A stretch of 64,000 nt of DNA. Origin: Phylloscopus collybita. Taxonomy: Eukaryota; Chordata; Aves; Passeriformes; Phylloscopidae. Below the pieces are notes generated by a model that made no database searches, had not been told where the DNA came from, and saw only the letters and a list, made by a program, of their open reading frames with translations. Below are positions 46,059 through 57,608 of this stretch, in pieces. The stretch is taken from the NCBI GenBank assembly GCA_027886175.1, contig JAJNNQ010000023.1, forward strand, positions 11,655,501 to 11,719,500, in the 5' to 3' direction. The stretch's first letter is position 1, and each line of letters starts with the position of its first letter. The position numbers and the translations under genes are program-made.

Positions 46059-46485
46059 TGATGACTTTTGGGGTTCCCCAAAAACAGAGGCCAAAGTTAA
46101 GGCAATAAAAAGCAGTTCTGTTTATTGAAGGGCCTCCAGGTACATTTCGGGCAGATGAAGCCCACCCACAATGGACAATGGTCACGGGTGTCACACTTTG
46201 ATCAGTTTGGTCCATTTGCAGACTGGGGTTCATCTTCCAATTACAGCTTCAGGTGATGAAGTCATTTACCCCAGGTTTGCTCCCCCAACTCACTTTTGTT
46301 TCCATCCCTCGGGGCCTGAGGCAGTGAGATGTCCTTGATTGCCAGGCCTGCAGAGGAATTGTTGTGTCTGACCCACATGGGGAAGCAGCAGCTGACCCTG
46401 TGTGTGGAGTTTGGGGTTATACACTAAAGAACTGCAGGGTTACAAACAGATGAAAAAACAGAAAAGCTGAAATCCTGAGGAATCA
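46059..46485 (-). mobile_element. Solo LTR, diverged relative, 4-bp TSD
   Basis: The 427-bp block has + ends TGATGACT and GGAATCA, flanked by GTGG on both sides (46055-46058 and 46486-46489). It shares 'ggtccatttgca' and 'ccaattacagctt' type words with the three LTRs above. The minus-strand AATAAA (46121-46126) is also exactly 62 bp from its 3' end. It is a different, older subfamily. No coding sequence is attached. Confidence 0.85.
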
Positions 46486-46489
46486 GTGG

Positions 46490-48100
46490 AAGAGGTGGGA
46501 CAGGGGCAGGTAAATTAGTTCTCATCCTGTTATCCTGAAGAATCTGCACCTGGAGCAGAGAGGAGCACGTGGAGTACATGGAATGTTTGGTTGGAGTCAC
46601 TGCCAGGCCCTGAGACTTGTCCAGGAGAAGGGATCAGAGTCAGAGAAGGTTTTCCCAAGGTCACCTGTGGTTAATTGTGAGCCTGTTTACTGTTAAGTGT
46701 TTACTGAGCTCCTCCAGATACGGGAGGCAAATTTACCTGAACGACCACATGCAGAGATATTCATTAAACCAGAGATCAGGATATTCATTAAACTAAAGAT
46801 CCGGCCTAGTGGAAGACGTGGGGGGAAAGGGTGTTTTCATCAAAGGGAACACGTGAGAAAAGATTGCAGCTGTGAATCTCCTTGGGATCAATCCTCCAGT
46901 TAAACAGATTTTAAAATTTTCACCAATGAACTTCTTGAAAAGTCGGGGTTGAGGCGCAGATGCTGAAGGAGGGAAATACCAAAGGGGCAGAACCCAGCAG
47001 TCCCAAGGGCCTGAGTAATGGCAGTGAGGTGGAAATTTAATAACACACAGTGTCACAGCAGAAATGGCAAGGGCAAGAATTTTTGCTACAACATCAGAAT
47101 ATAACAGACAGAAAAAAAAAAAAAAGAGGAAGATGTGGTTATGAACAGAGGAAAAAGATTAATCCAGCTCTAGACTGTATCAGAGGAAATATTCCCAGAC
47201 AGAAAATTATTACTGTTGTACTACTATAAGTTACTCTTTCTAGCTGAGACAATGACTTTTTCTTTTCAAATATAATAATTAATTTGATATTCTGCATAAC
47301 TCTCTTTACTCAGTGGAATGGAGCATCAAGCATGAAATTGGCACTAAAAAGTGGATGCATCAGTAGTTCTTCAATCAAGTTCACTGACACTTTTGAAACC
47401 CTTCTTTGCCGAGTGTCAGAAGGCAAAGCTGACTTCCAAAGAAGAAATTCTGTTATTTCCTTCCCTCCTTTTTTTCTTTTCCCCTGCTATTTCTCAACTC
47501 CTTTATTACAGGGATGTTTAGCATGTGCCTGCTGTGCAGAGCAGGCTGGTTTCTCTGTTCCCCACTTCCTTTTCACATCATTCTTAATGGGCCTTTAAGG
47601 ACATCTCCGTGTTCCCGTGGCGTTATTTATGGCTCTGACATCACCCCTCAAGGTGAACAGCTCTCTGCAGCAGGCCTGGGGCTCTTTTACAGCCAATCTG
47701 CCCGCTGCTTTCTATAAAAACAGGAAAACAGCTGCAGCTTTTATAGGTGAGAAGGAAGGGTTTCTCCCCTTTGCTAACATCCACCTCGTCACCGGGAAGT
47801 TCAGAATGAGTTTTGGGGGAGAAGCACAGAGGCTGAGTGTGGTCTGTCCGGGCTGAGCTTGGTCTGTCAGCCTCCAGCTGAGGTGAAACCAGAGGCAGAA
47901 AGCCACTCCAGATGTTTTTGTTATCACTCATGGCTCACAGGGATGCGGTGTGGGCAAGCACAGAGCAGAATGCAGGAGTAAAAAGTGGCCATGGCTCACA
48001 GGATTGGGTTTTTCTTTATGAAAACATCTTTTTCAATGTTGTTAAATTGATTGCTGGTCTGTGCTCTTTAGTTCTTTAATAAACAATAAACCCTACAGAT
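46490..48100. other. Unique sequence
   Basis: No recognised gene. A short segment at 48053-48104 resembles 48412-48462 inside the duplicated block ('gctggtctgtgct' then 'aataaaccct..agataaca'). Confidence 0.45.
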
Positions 48101-48880
48101 AACATGTAGGTATCAAGCCTGGCCTGGGGATAAACTGTGTCAGATATCCCTGAAAAATGTGGATTTTTGGGGTCTCACCCACTGGGGTTTTCTCCTGGGA
48201 AAGGTGCCTGAATTCCTTGCACACAGCCAGGAATTCCCTCTGGAGAAAGGCACCAAAAGGGGGCTGTGGAAAGAAAAGAAAAGAAAAGAAAAGAAAAGAA
48301 AAGAAAAGAAAAGAAAAGAAAAGAAAAGAAAAGAAAAGAAAAGAAAAGAAAAGAAAAGAAAAGAAAAGAAAAGAAATCTTGTGAAGAGGTGGCAGCCTGG
48401 GCACAGGGAAGGTGCTGGTCTGTGCTATTTACTTGTTTCATAAAAATAAACCCTTTAGATAACAGCCAATTTACAAGGTCTCATTACAGGCCCAGCTAAA
48501 ACCATCTGATCATGGTGATGTGTTGTGCAAACAGCATTTATGAATACTTATAAAAAGGCATTTGGCTACTAAATGTGACCTCTTCACGGCAGGTAAATAT
48601 CATTTGCATTTTTAGATGTGGGGGAGCACCAGGGTTGGCCACAGTCGTGTGAAACCTGGAGCTGACCCTGGGCTCCTGCTTCAGTCTGTGCAGGAAGGGA
48701 ATTCACTGATTTATAACATTTTCCACCCACTAGATATGCCAAGGAATTGGACAAATTAAAATCAGGCAGGTGAAAGGGAAAGGAACCATCTCCCCAGCAG
48801 CTGTTTGTAAAGGGGTGAGAGTATTGAGTGTTTAGCAGGGAAAACTTCTCAAGCTATTTCTCAGGCTGCAAGAGTCTGCA
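48101..48880. repeat. 780-bp duplicated segment, copy 1
   Basis: It matches 56022-56817 in direct orientation. Outside the (AAAAG)n array the two copies have equal length and I count about five substitutions in roughly 670 bp. It contains an octamer-type ATTTGCAT and a TATA-like 'cttataaaaagg'. Ends read TGTAGG...TCTGCA but no target duplication is visible. Identity as a transposable element is unproven. Confidence 0.93.
48270..48376. repeat. (AAAAG)n microsatellite, 107 nt
   Basis: About 21 nearly perfect AAAAG units inside duplicated segment copy 1. Lys/Arg/Glu frames here are artefacts. Confidence 0.97.
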
Positions 48881-51326
48881 CAATGTCCTTGTTGAGTGAA
48901 AATAAATCTGTAAAGAAACACAGTAAAATTAAGAAAAGAGCAAGTGGCTGCTAAGGTTGGAAGTCCAGGGAGACCTGCTCTCATTAGTATTGATGCTAAT
49001 TTGCCTAATGAGCTTTAAATCACATTCAACCTGGCCAAAATGTAGGGACTAATATTTCAAATACAAAGCAGGTACCAACAGGTTCTGATTTTGAAAGGTG
49101 TTCAGGTTCCTTGGAGATTTCTGGGATGTGGATGTAGTGGCAGAGAATGGATGAGGAGCTTTGGGTTTTGCTCTGAAACTCTGGGCAATTTGGGACTGAG
49201 GCCGTGAGTGACACACTCAGATCAGGTGCAGGCAGCTGCTGAGAGGGTGAAACTGAAATGGAATGGCAGGGAAAAAAAACCCAGATGTGGATACCTGGAG
49301 AGATGAGCTGGAGCAAGAACAATGGCTAAAAAACTTAATTAAAAATATCAACAAATCCCAGGCATTGGGAGTTCTTTCATTACAGGGGCAGAGCAGGATC
49401 AGGAGGTTTGTCAGATCTCCATTTGTCACTCCAAGAGCTCATTTGGTAAAGAAAATTTGCAAACACCATGCCAAGAGCAGCTCTGGAGTGGTTTCTACCA
49501 CCAGCATCTAATTAGAAACAAAATTGGGTTTAATTACTCTGAGGTGGTTTCTTTTTGGTTGTTTTTTATTTTTTTTTCCCTCCTGTTTCTTTAATTGCAG
49601 TTTTAAAAGAAGTTGTTTCTATTATTTACACTTTTACTTGGTGTGAACAAGGTGATATCATAGAGTACAGAACACACCTTTGTCTCCAGCCCTTTCTGCA
49701 CTGATCCCAAGGGAGCTCTTGGAGCAGGCTGGGTGGGTCACCTGGAAAATTCTGAGTGTTGTCACCTCTAGGATATGCCTTTGTGTTGGCAAATAATGAA
49801 AATTCATTAAAGCCTTCTGCTCATCCGTGGGAGGGCTCCAAGTGCTGATCCATTCAGGGAAGTTTGTGTTCCAAACCTTTGCACGGAGCAATGGGGAGGA
49901 AATCCAGTGTAAAACCAAAATTCAGCTCTGTTGTGATGGAAAATATCCTCGTGTCTCCAGCTTCAGTGCTCCTAAGTGGAGATAAATTCGGTTTCTAAAC
50001 CAAAATTCTCTTTACCTACAGATTGCAGTTTGTGCAGGTGTTTCTGAATTGAGCTGATGCCAAACCTCCCAAATCTTGCCCCAAATTCTGGGTACGGTGT
50101 TTGCCACACCATGTGCACCTGAAGACACCAAACTTGGAGGCCCCTGAGTGTTTCTGACTCGATTTCTCCTCCCAGAATGGATCATTTGGTGTGCCAGAGC
50201 AGTGCTGCAGCCTCCAGCAGCCACCAGAGGCTTTATTTGACCGAGTGAGGGGTCAAACATTGTTCCTGGGACTCCCAGCAGCTTTTCCTCTGCGTGCTCC
50301 CCGCCAGCTAAGGGGGCTGTGTGAGTCAGGGCTGCTGAAACAACTGATGGAAAACGTCCCCAGGGCCACTGCTGCCTGTCCTGACCAGGGGTCTTGCTGA
50401 TGTGTGCAGCCTGATCCTGCCACCACAGCTTCCTCAGAACTTTAGAATTTGCTCTCTCCTTCTTCTTTTTTCTTTTTTTTTTTTTTTCCACTGTCAACTG
50501 GCCAAATATTTCAAACATTTTCCTCTAACAAATGTGTCCTTGTGGGGAAAAGTCCATTAGTAACAGAGTAGTTGCATCTTGTCAGGACCAGACTTTAATG
50601 GCTGTTTGAATTTTAACTACTATTTGCTAACTATTTCTGTTCAAGCCAACTAAGACCATCATAAAAGCCATTAAAACCCCAAGTGAGTGGCCCCAGTGTA
50701 GCTGCAGGGTATAATGCTGAGTCTGATCTGAATTTATCCACTGCAAAGCAAAGCCTGTGACCCTCATAGGCTCTTGGGAGCTGGAAACTTTTCTGCTTTC
50801 CAGCAAGGATTGCCTAGAAGAATAAAAGTACTCTTCTTTGCCCCAGGGAAGGCCCAGCAGGGCCTGCAGGTAACATGACACACTGTAATCCATTTTCCTA
50901 TTTGCAGCATGAATGAAGACACTGTCAAATATCTGGCACCAAATTTCTGAAACACATGGGACAATGCAAGCCAGTGTTTGGGTGAGTGGAAGGGTTCCCT
51001 GTGCAGAGGGACAGGAAATACAGAGCCGGGGCGGCGGTGGCCAGTGCTCGTGGTGAGCAGGGCAGGTGGGGCAGACTGAGGCTGGCATTTTTTGATCCTT
51101 TCTATCCGGTTGCTGCTCCCTGAGCACCTCATGGCATCATCCTGGGAAGTGCTGCCCAGTGGGACAGCAGGAATGGGCAGGGAGGGGGCAGGGATGGAGG
51201 TGGGCACCCATGGCCAGTTGGAAAATTCACCTGGGGGAGCCCTCCCACACCTCTTCGTGGGTCAAAGGAGGTGGACATGGCTCCTCACCTCCTCAGAAAG
51301 GAGAGCACAGACCTGTGGTCACTGCC
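48881..51326. other. Unique sequence
   Basis: No recognised gene. The + frame at 49263-49511 (82 codons from ATG) is hydrophilic and could form a helix near its start, but has no recognised homologue and no clear promoter or splice support. Confidence 0.35.
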
Positions 51327-51722
51327 TGTCATGTTTGGGTTTGCTGAAGTTCTTTCCCAGGGACACAAACTGGTAAACAAGGTCAGGCTTTCTAAACTCT
51401 CTTGTTTTTCACATTTCTCTGCTAGGGAGGGACTTTGCTTGTTGACCCTTGGTGTGACCAATGGTTCAAAGGATCCCACCTCTTAGGTGGGCACATTGTA
51501 AAAGGGTATAAAAATGATGCCCCTTTTGGGAGCATCAACCCTCTAACAAGACTGGCGTCTTTCTTCCGTGTCCAGCAGCGCCACAGACCCTTCTCAAGCA
51601 CAGCCCTACCCTCCTCCATCCTGAGGCTGGGATAACAGGGGAGTGTGCTGTCCATCTCCTGAGCCAGGGGAAATAAAACCCAACCCCAGAGAGATTTATC
51701 CTCCACATTCTTGTTTCCTGCA
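51327..51722 (+). mobile_element. Possible LTR
   Basis: A TG start (TGTCATGTTTGGG), a TATA-box-like 'gggtataaaaatg' near 51505, AATAAA at 51672-51677 and a CA end about 45 bp later give an LTR-like order of signals on the + strand. I could not find matching flanking duplications, so both ends are tentative. Confidence 0.4.
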
Positions 51723-52513
51723 AAGGCGTGGGGACAAAAATTAACTCTGTCAGCATTTGCACTTACTCAACAAATCTAAGCCATTGAAGGTGGCTAGAAC
51801 TAATAAATCAAAATTGGTAAAAGCTAAAAAGAGAAAAAATTCAAGGCATGACTCCTAACTGAAAGAAGTTTTATCTTTAAATAGGTGTGAGGTAACAAAT
51901 GAAGTAACGCAGTCAGTGCAGGAAAGGAGAAAGGTAGAACAAAGGTTAAAACAACTCAGATTTCCTGGTTGTTTACTTGTGGCCCAATCAAAGTCTATGG
52001 AAGGGAAGAGAAAGCCTCAGTGGGCTTTGGAATGGGCTGTTAAGACATTCACACATCCTAAATGATCTCTGGATGTAACCAGTGCCTGGAGTGGGGAATG
52101 GAGAATTAAAAATAAGCTCCAGAAGAGAGAGCTCACCAAGCCATTTTCCATGCAGAGCCCTTTCGCTCCCAAAAACAGCAACAGGAAAAAAAGAGGCCAG
52201 CCCCAAACAAATCCCAGCCCTCACAAGTGATGTTCAAAACAATGCCTGGCGAGGAAGGAGAGCTCTGCTCCGCGTTCCACAGCTGGAAACTCGGATCCAA
52301 AAATGCTCCCTGAGTGGATGGATCAGGGAGAAATGGATTCCCTGGGGAACAGTGACACTGGCTGCTGGAATGCTGGAAGCTGAGAACTTTGGGCTTTCTG
52401 TGCTGACAGGCACTGACCCCCAAGCAAACCCTGCATTGACCTGAGGCTGTGGAACAGCTCCCAAAATTGAGTGACAGCGCTGGGATTGTGGGTGTGGGGT
52501 TTGGCTAGAAGTG

Positions 52514-52908
52514 TGTGACAGCACAGGGTGACAAACTCAGAGTTTCAGGGTTTAGAATGCACTAATACAGATATAAAGCAAGGTGGAGGGTTTAGGGCAG
52601 AGGCTGAGCCCTTCTTTTTCCCCTCCTTCTCCGTGGCTCTGGGGGGTGTTTTGTAATTGGGCAGAAAAATCCGCACTGGGGGCCAGGGGTGGTTGGGTAT
52701 TGGGGTAAAAGGAGAAATAATTCAGGTGTCATTTCTTAATTGGACAGTTTGTGCATAAAAGGCCTTGCAGAGAGAGGGACAGAGGCATTTTCACTTTGTT
52801 AGCTGGAACTCACAGCCTGTGAGACTGTAACATAGCTAAGAATTAATAAACATCTGAGTCCAAAGAGGAACTGCATCTCTCAAGCATTTAATCCCAGCTC
52901 TAACAACA
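52514..52908 (+). mobile_element. Probable solo LTR
   Basis: It starts TGTGACAGCAC and ends AACAACA. A TATA-like 'gcataaaagg' lies near 52753-52762, and AATAAA at 52845-52850 leaves 58 bp to the end. Flanks GAAGTG and GAAAAG match at 4 of 6 bases, so the target duplication is uncertain. The signal order is a typical avian ERV LTR on the + strand. Confidence 0.6.
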
Positions 52909-53212
52909 GAAAAGAAGATAAGAAACCCACATTTTAAAAAGGTGCTGCCCAGGAATGTTTCACCTTTGTGGAGCTGTGGGTGCTGCGGGGGGCTGGATTG
53001 CAGGCCTGGCGCTGGGGGCTGTGGTCTGCTGGGCAGCACTGATACAATGAGGAAAGGCAGCCCAGGAGAAATGGTATTGAGGGGAAAGGGCTCAGTGGAT
53101 CACGCTGGAAAAGTCGCTCCCTTGGGCTTCACTAACAAAAATCCCAGAGCTGAGGTTCTTGCTCATAAGGCTCTGCTCAGTGTCTCAGTGAATCACAGCA
53201 CACACCTGGCTA

Positions 53213-53735
53213 AATCATGGCATGGTTTGGGTTGGAAGAGACCTTTCAGATCATCCCATCCCATCCCATCCCATCCCATCCCATCCCATCCCATCCCATC
53301 CCATCCCATCCCATCCCATCCCATCCCATCCCACTCTGCCCTGGGCAGGGACACCTCCCACTGTCCCAGGCTGCTCCAAGCCCTTCCAGCCTGGCCTTGG
53401 GCACTGCCAGGGCTCCAGGGGCAGCCACAGCTGCTCTGGGCACCCTGTGCCAGGGCCTGCCTTCCCTCACAGGGAACAATTCCTTCCCAAAATCCCATCC
53501 ATCCCTGCCCTCTGTCAGCTTGAAGCCATTCCCTGTGTTCTGTCCCTCCATCCCTTGTAAAGAGTCTCTCTCCATCTTTCCTGCAGCTCCTGCAGGTGCT
53601 GGAAGGCCACAGTGAGGTCACCCCAAAGCTTCTCCTCTCCATGCTGAACAATCCCAATTCCCTCAGCCTTCCTCCATCCCTCTGATCATCCTGGTGCCTC
53701 CTCTGGAGTTTCTCCAACAGCTCCATGTCCTGCCC
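53213..53735 (-). mobile_element. CR1: CR1 LINE 3' end with internal microsatellite
   Basis: 'catggtttgggttggaagag' starts the reverse-complement CR1 tail. It continues through 'cctccatccctctgatcatc' to 'ctccaacagctccatgtcct'. A (CCCAT)15 array interrupts it where CR1 normally reads 'atcatccagttccaac', showing the array grew from CR1 sequence. The right end is approximate. Confidence 0.9.
53255..53329. repeat. (CCCAT)15 microsatellite within CR1
   Basis: Fifteen perfect pentamers. The minus strand reads ATGGG repeatedly, giving fifteen G3 tracts with 2-nt loops and strong G-quadruplex potential. Confidence 0.97.
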
Positions 53736-56021
53736 ATGCTGGGTACCCCTCACAGCACCCAGGGGAGCCACACAGAGCTCCCTTCCCTGGATCAGGCTGT
53801 TCAGGATTCCCCTCTTTCACCAAACCCCACAATGCTCCACCGCTGCCCAGCCCTGAGAAGCCCCCACTCCAATTCACACCTGACTTGAGCTGTTGTGGAG
53901 AGCCCAGCTCACCCTGTGCTTGGGTTTCCTGTGGTTGGTGTCACTCAGGCCCAGGAACACTCTGGGAGCAGCAAATCCCATCTGCCCAGTGGTGGTTTCA
54001 CAGAATGATCCTGCACTGCCTCACTTACAAGGCTAATTTGTTTCTAATTTTTTTTTTTATTATTATTAAATCAGCTCAAGGGTTTGCCTGGACTCAGTGC
54101 TGTTTAATGGGGATTAGTTTGAAGTGAAAATGTGTTTTCCATTTGTCTGAGAAAGACACAACAGGGAGCAGAGCCCTGGAGATTACTGAGAGCTTTGGGT
54201 GGTTCTGGGAGGCCAAAGGCCAGGCGACTCCAGCTTTCAGTGGAGTGTAATAATCCCCTGGAAAAGCACGGCCTGGGGTGTCTCCTTGTGCAATTATGGG
54301 ATGGAAATGGCAGGATTATTGGCTGGGTGTCACTAAGGCAGTTCCACCAGCAGCAGGAACAGCCAGGGAATGCTCTGCACTCCCCTCCTCCTGCTCCCTT
54401 GGGACACAGTGCCCCTCACTCCCCAGAACAGTTCAGCTCCAGAGCAGCAAATCCTGGAGGTGATTCCCTCCTTCCTGGATAATCAGCCGTTTCACCCATC
54501 TCAGGATAATTGAACAGTTAATTAGTGGCACAGAACTCCTGTTTCTGGACTCAGGGAGGTCAGTCTGCACGGTGTTTATCTGCTCACTCATGTCTGTGAT
54601 GTGTGGGAGACTGAAGTCTTCGTAATAATTAAATGATTTGCCGACAGAGGAACTCACTGCCTCATTTCAACTCTATTTATTCACTTCTCTGTGGTTGCTA
54701 AACCTTTTCCTTGCCTGCAGGGCACTGCTCTCTGCTGTGGCTGAGGCACACGAAGGATGCTGAGCAGAACCTCTGGAATCACACACACCCTGCAAGACAA
54801 ACACAAATTTTTCTGGAGAACCTTCCCACCTCAGCACCCTGAAAGGAAGGGTTGGGATCTGCTGGGGAGGCAGCATCCCTGTGATCCTCAGTCATCCCTT
54901 GGATATTTGCAGCTGGAGGCCCAGCCTGCTTGATCCACAGGGTGAGGGATACAAGGGTATTATTCCTATTGTTCCTTTCCTGGATCCCAGCTCTTCCCTG
55001 GCTGCATTTCTTGGGACAGGTTTGAATGCTGTTGGTGACCTTGTGGAAACACCATCTTGATTATGAGAAGCAGGTCAGGAATCCCCCTGGGCACAGTGAA
55101 ATGCCTCACCTGCAATTCCTCAAATAGTTTCCACTGCTGTAAATTCCTCTAGGTGCACACACACGGCTGCTCTCTAAATAGATATCATCTGGAGGGAGCT
55201 GGATGCAACATTTTGGCACCAAAAGGCCTGGATATAGAACACCTAGAAGCGTTTTTTGTGGGTTTATCAACACCCCCAGTGATTTCCTGGGATGGCTCCT
55301 CTGGAGGGAGCAAACCCAGCTCCGAGCAGGAGATGGAACTTTCCCAAAGCTCACCAGTGGTGCAGGTCAGGCTTTGGCTCAGCTCATTGTGGAGACAGAT
55401 GTTGAATCCCCACAAAGAACTGCATTTTGGGAAAGCTGAAGAGGTTTTGGGATCTCTGGGTTTGGCCCAGCTCAGTCGTGAATCAAACCCAACATCCCTG
55501 GGCAGGAGCCCTCAGACCTCCCGGAAGGTGCCAGAATGGGATGTGCAGGAGCTGCTCCAGCCTCCATGGGAAAGCTCAGGTCACATTTATTCCCAGCATC
55601 CAGGTGAATAATCTCCTCCAGTCCACAAGAAAACCGTTTTCCCCACCTCCATGTGAGTTTTCACAGCCCTGGAGGTGTGTTTGGTTCTGATAAGGAAAAC
55701 TGGGGGGTTGGGATTGTCGAGAGAAGCGTTGAGTTCCCAAGAAAAATGAAAACCAGGACTTTTCCAGTTTGTCAGTCATGACCTCCACTAATGCAGCAGG
55801 TACTATAAATTAAATAAATGTGCTATAAATGTGCTCTTCAGACAATATTTTGTGCAGCTTTTAATTACTTTTATTGGAAATGCAAGGACCAAAGTGATGT
55901 TAAATTTCAAAACCAGCTTCTTCACGAAATCCTTGCACATTCAGTCAGTGACACCGGTTTGGGGTTTTTTTGTATTCTCCTCTTAAAGGTCTGAAAAAGT
56001 CCCAATGAACCCTTTCTGTGA
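53736..56021. other. Unique sequence
   Basis: No recognised gene. The block just left of 56022 ('aatgaaccctttctgtgaaa') weakly resembles the block left of duplicate copy 1. Confidence 0.4.
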
Positions 56022-56817
56022 AACATGTGGGTATCAAGCCTGGCCTGGGGATAAACTGTGTCAGATATCCCTGAAAAATGTGGATTTTTGGGGTCTCACC
56101 CACTGGGGTTTTCTCCTGGGAAAGGTGCCTGAATTCCTTGCACACAGCCAGGAATTCCCTCTGGAGAAAGGCACCAAAAGGGGGCTGTGGAAAGAAAAGA
56201 AAAGAAAAGAAAAGAAAAGAAAAGAAAAGAAAAGAAAAGAAAAGAAAAGAAAAGAAAAGAAAAGAAAAGAAAAGAAAAGAAAAGAAAAGAAGAAAGAAAA
56301 GAAAAGAAAGAAATCTTGTGAAGACGTGGCAGCCTGGGCGCAGGGAAGGTGCTGGTCTGTGCTATTTACTTGTTTCATAAAAATAAACCCTTTAGATAAC
56401 AGCCAATTTACAAGGTCTCATTACAGGCCCAGCTAAAACCATCTGATCATGGTGATGTGTTGTGCAAACAGCATTTATGAATACTTATAAAAAGGCATTT
56501 GGCTACTAAATGTGACCTCTTCACGGCAGGTAAATATCATTTGCATTTTTAGATGTGGGGGAGCACCAGGGCTGGCCACAGTCGTGTGAAACCTGGAGCT
56601 GACCCTGGGCTCCTGCTTCAGTCTGTGCAGGAAGGGAATTCACTGATTTATAACATTTTCCACCCACTAGATATGCCAAGGAATTGGACAAATTAAAATC
56701 AGGCAGGTGAAAGGGAAAGGAACCATCTCCCCAGCAGCTGTTTGTAAAGGGGTGAGAGTATTGAGTGTTTAGCAGGGAAAACTTCTCAAGCTATTTCTCA
56801 GGCTGCAAGAGTGTGCA
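56022..56817. repeat. Duplicated segment, copy 2 (796 bp)
   Basis: Direct-orientation partner of 48101-48880. The 16-bp length difference is entirely in the AAAAG array (123 versus 107 nt). Differences I see include T to C near 56571 and C to G near 56813. Flanking sequence differs on the right and is only weakly similar on the left. Confidence 0.93.
56191..56313. repeat. (AAAAG)n microsatellite, 123 nt
   Basis: AAAAG units with a few interruptions (AGAAAG) near the right end. It is longer than the array in copy 1. Confidence 0.97.
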
Positions 56818-57355
56818 GAGGGAAATGAGAGGGGTCCCATCTCCCGGGATGTTTGAGAGTTTAACCAAAGCAGCAGAAACTGCAGCCCAGAGCCCACGGG
56901 AGCTCTCCTGGGCTGCTCAGGGGCTCTTGGTGGGCTCCAGAGCTGCTTTTGAATTCCACAGCTGATGGATGAACAATTCTCTTATTTTGCAGCTGCCAGT
57001 GAAGGAGAAGAAAGAGTTTCCTGTGGGGTGAAATCTTCCTTCCAAGGTGAGGAATCCACTGGAGACAAATGCCATTGTCACATTCCAGAGCTTCTCTCCT
57101 TATTGTGCTTGGCCTGGGGCTTCCTCCATCCAAGGCTGCCTTTGGGCCAGCCCAGGACAGAACCAGCCTCCTCTGTCTCATAAAACTTTATTGTGCTGCT
57201 TTTGAAAATAACAATTCCTCTCCTGGCTCTTCAAAAGCCAGGAAGGCACACAGGCAGGAAAACACAGCCCACAGCTCGTCAGGGCCACTGGAAGAGTTGC
57301 ATGAAAGGATCTGACAGTGCAGCACAGCTTGGCACTCCAGTTCCATTCCATTACC
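56818..57355. other. Unique sequence
   Basis: No recognised gene or repeat. Confidence 0.4.
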
Positions 57356-57608
57356 TGTTTTTGGGGGTTTTTTGTTTGTTTGGGGTTTTTTTGTTTGTTT
57401 TTTGGGTTTGGGGGTTTTTTGTGGTTTTTTTTTTGGGGGGGGGGTGGTTTGTTTTTGGGTTTTTTGTTTTGTTTTTGTGGGTTTTGTTTTGTTTTTGGTT
57501 TGTTTTTGGTTTGTTTTTGTTTTGTTTTTGGTTTTTTGTTTTTGGTTTGGTTTGGTTTTTGTTTGTTTGTTTGGGTTTTGGGTTTTTTGTTTGTTTTGTT
57601 TTGTTTTT
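57356..57608. repeat. 253-nt G/T-only tract
   Basis: The + strand has no A or C for 253 nt. T runs are broken by G runs of one to ten bases, including several GGG or longer. There is no fixed period, and it is not TTAGGG telomeric repeat. The F/G/V-rich open frames across it are artefacts. Confidence 0.97.

Noticed and set aside
48101..56817. An intact provirus with 780-bp LTRs
   Set aside because: Length and TG...CA ends would fit, but outer flanks do not match as a target duplication. No primer-binding site or polypurine tract is evident, the interior has no gag, pol or env frames, and it contains older CR1 and LTR insertions.
57356..57608. Interstitial telomeric repeat
   Set aside because: The tract has no TTAGGG periodicity; it is irregular G/T sequence.
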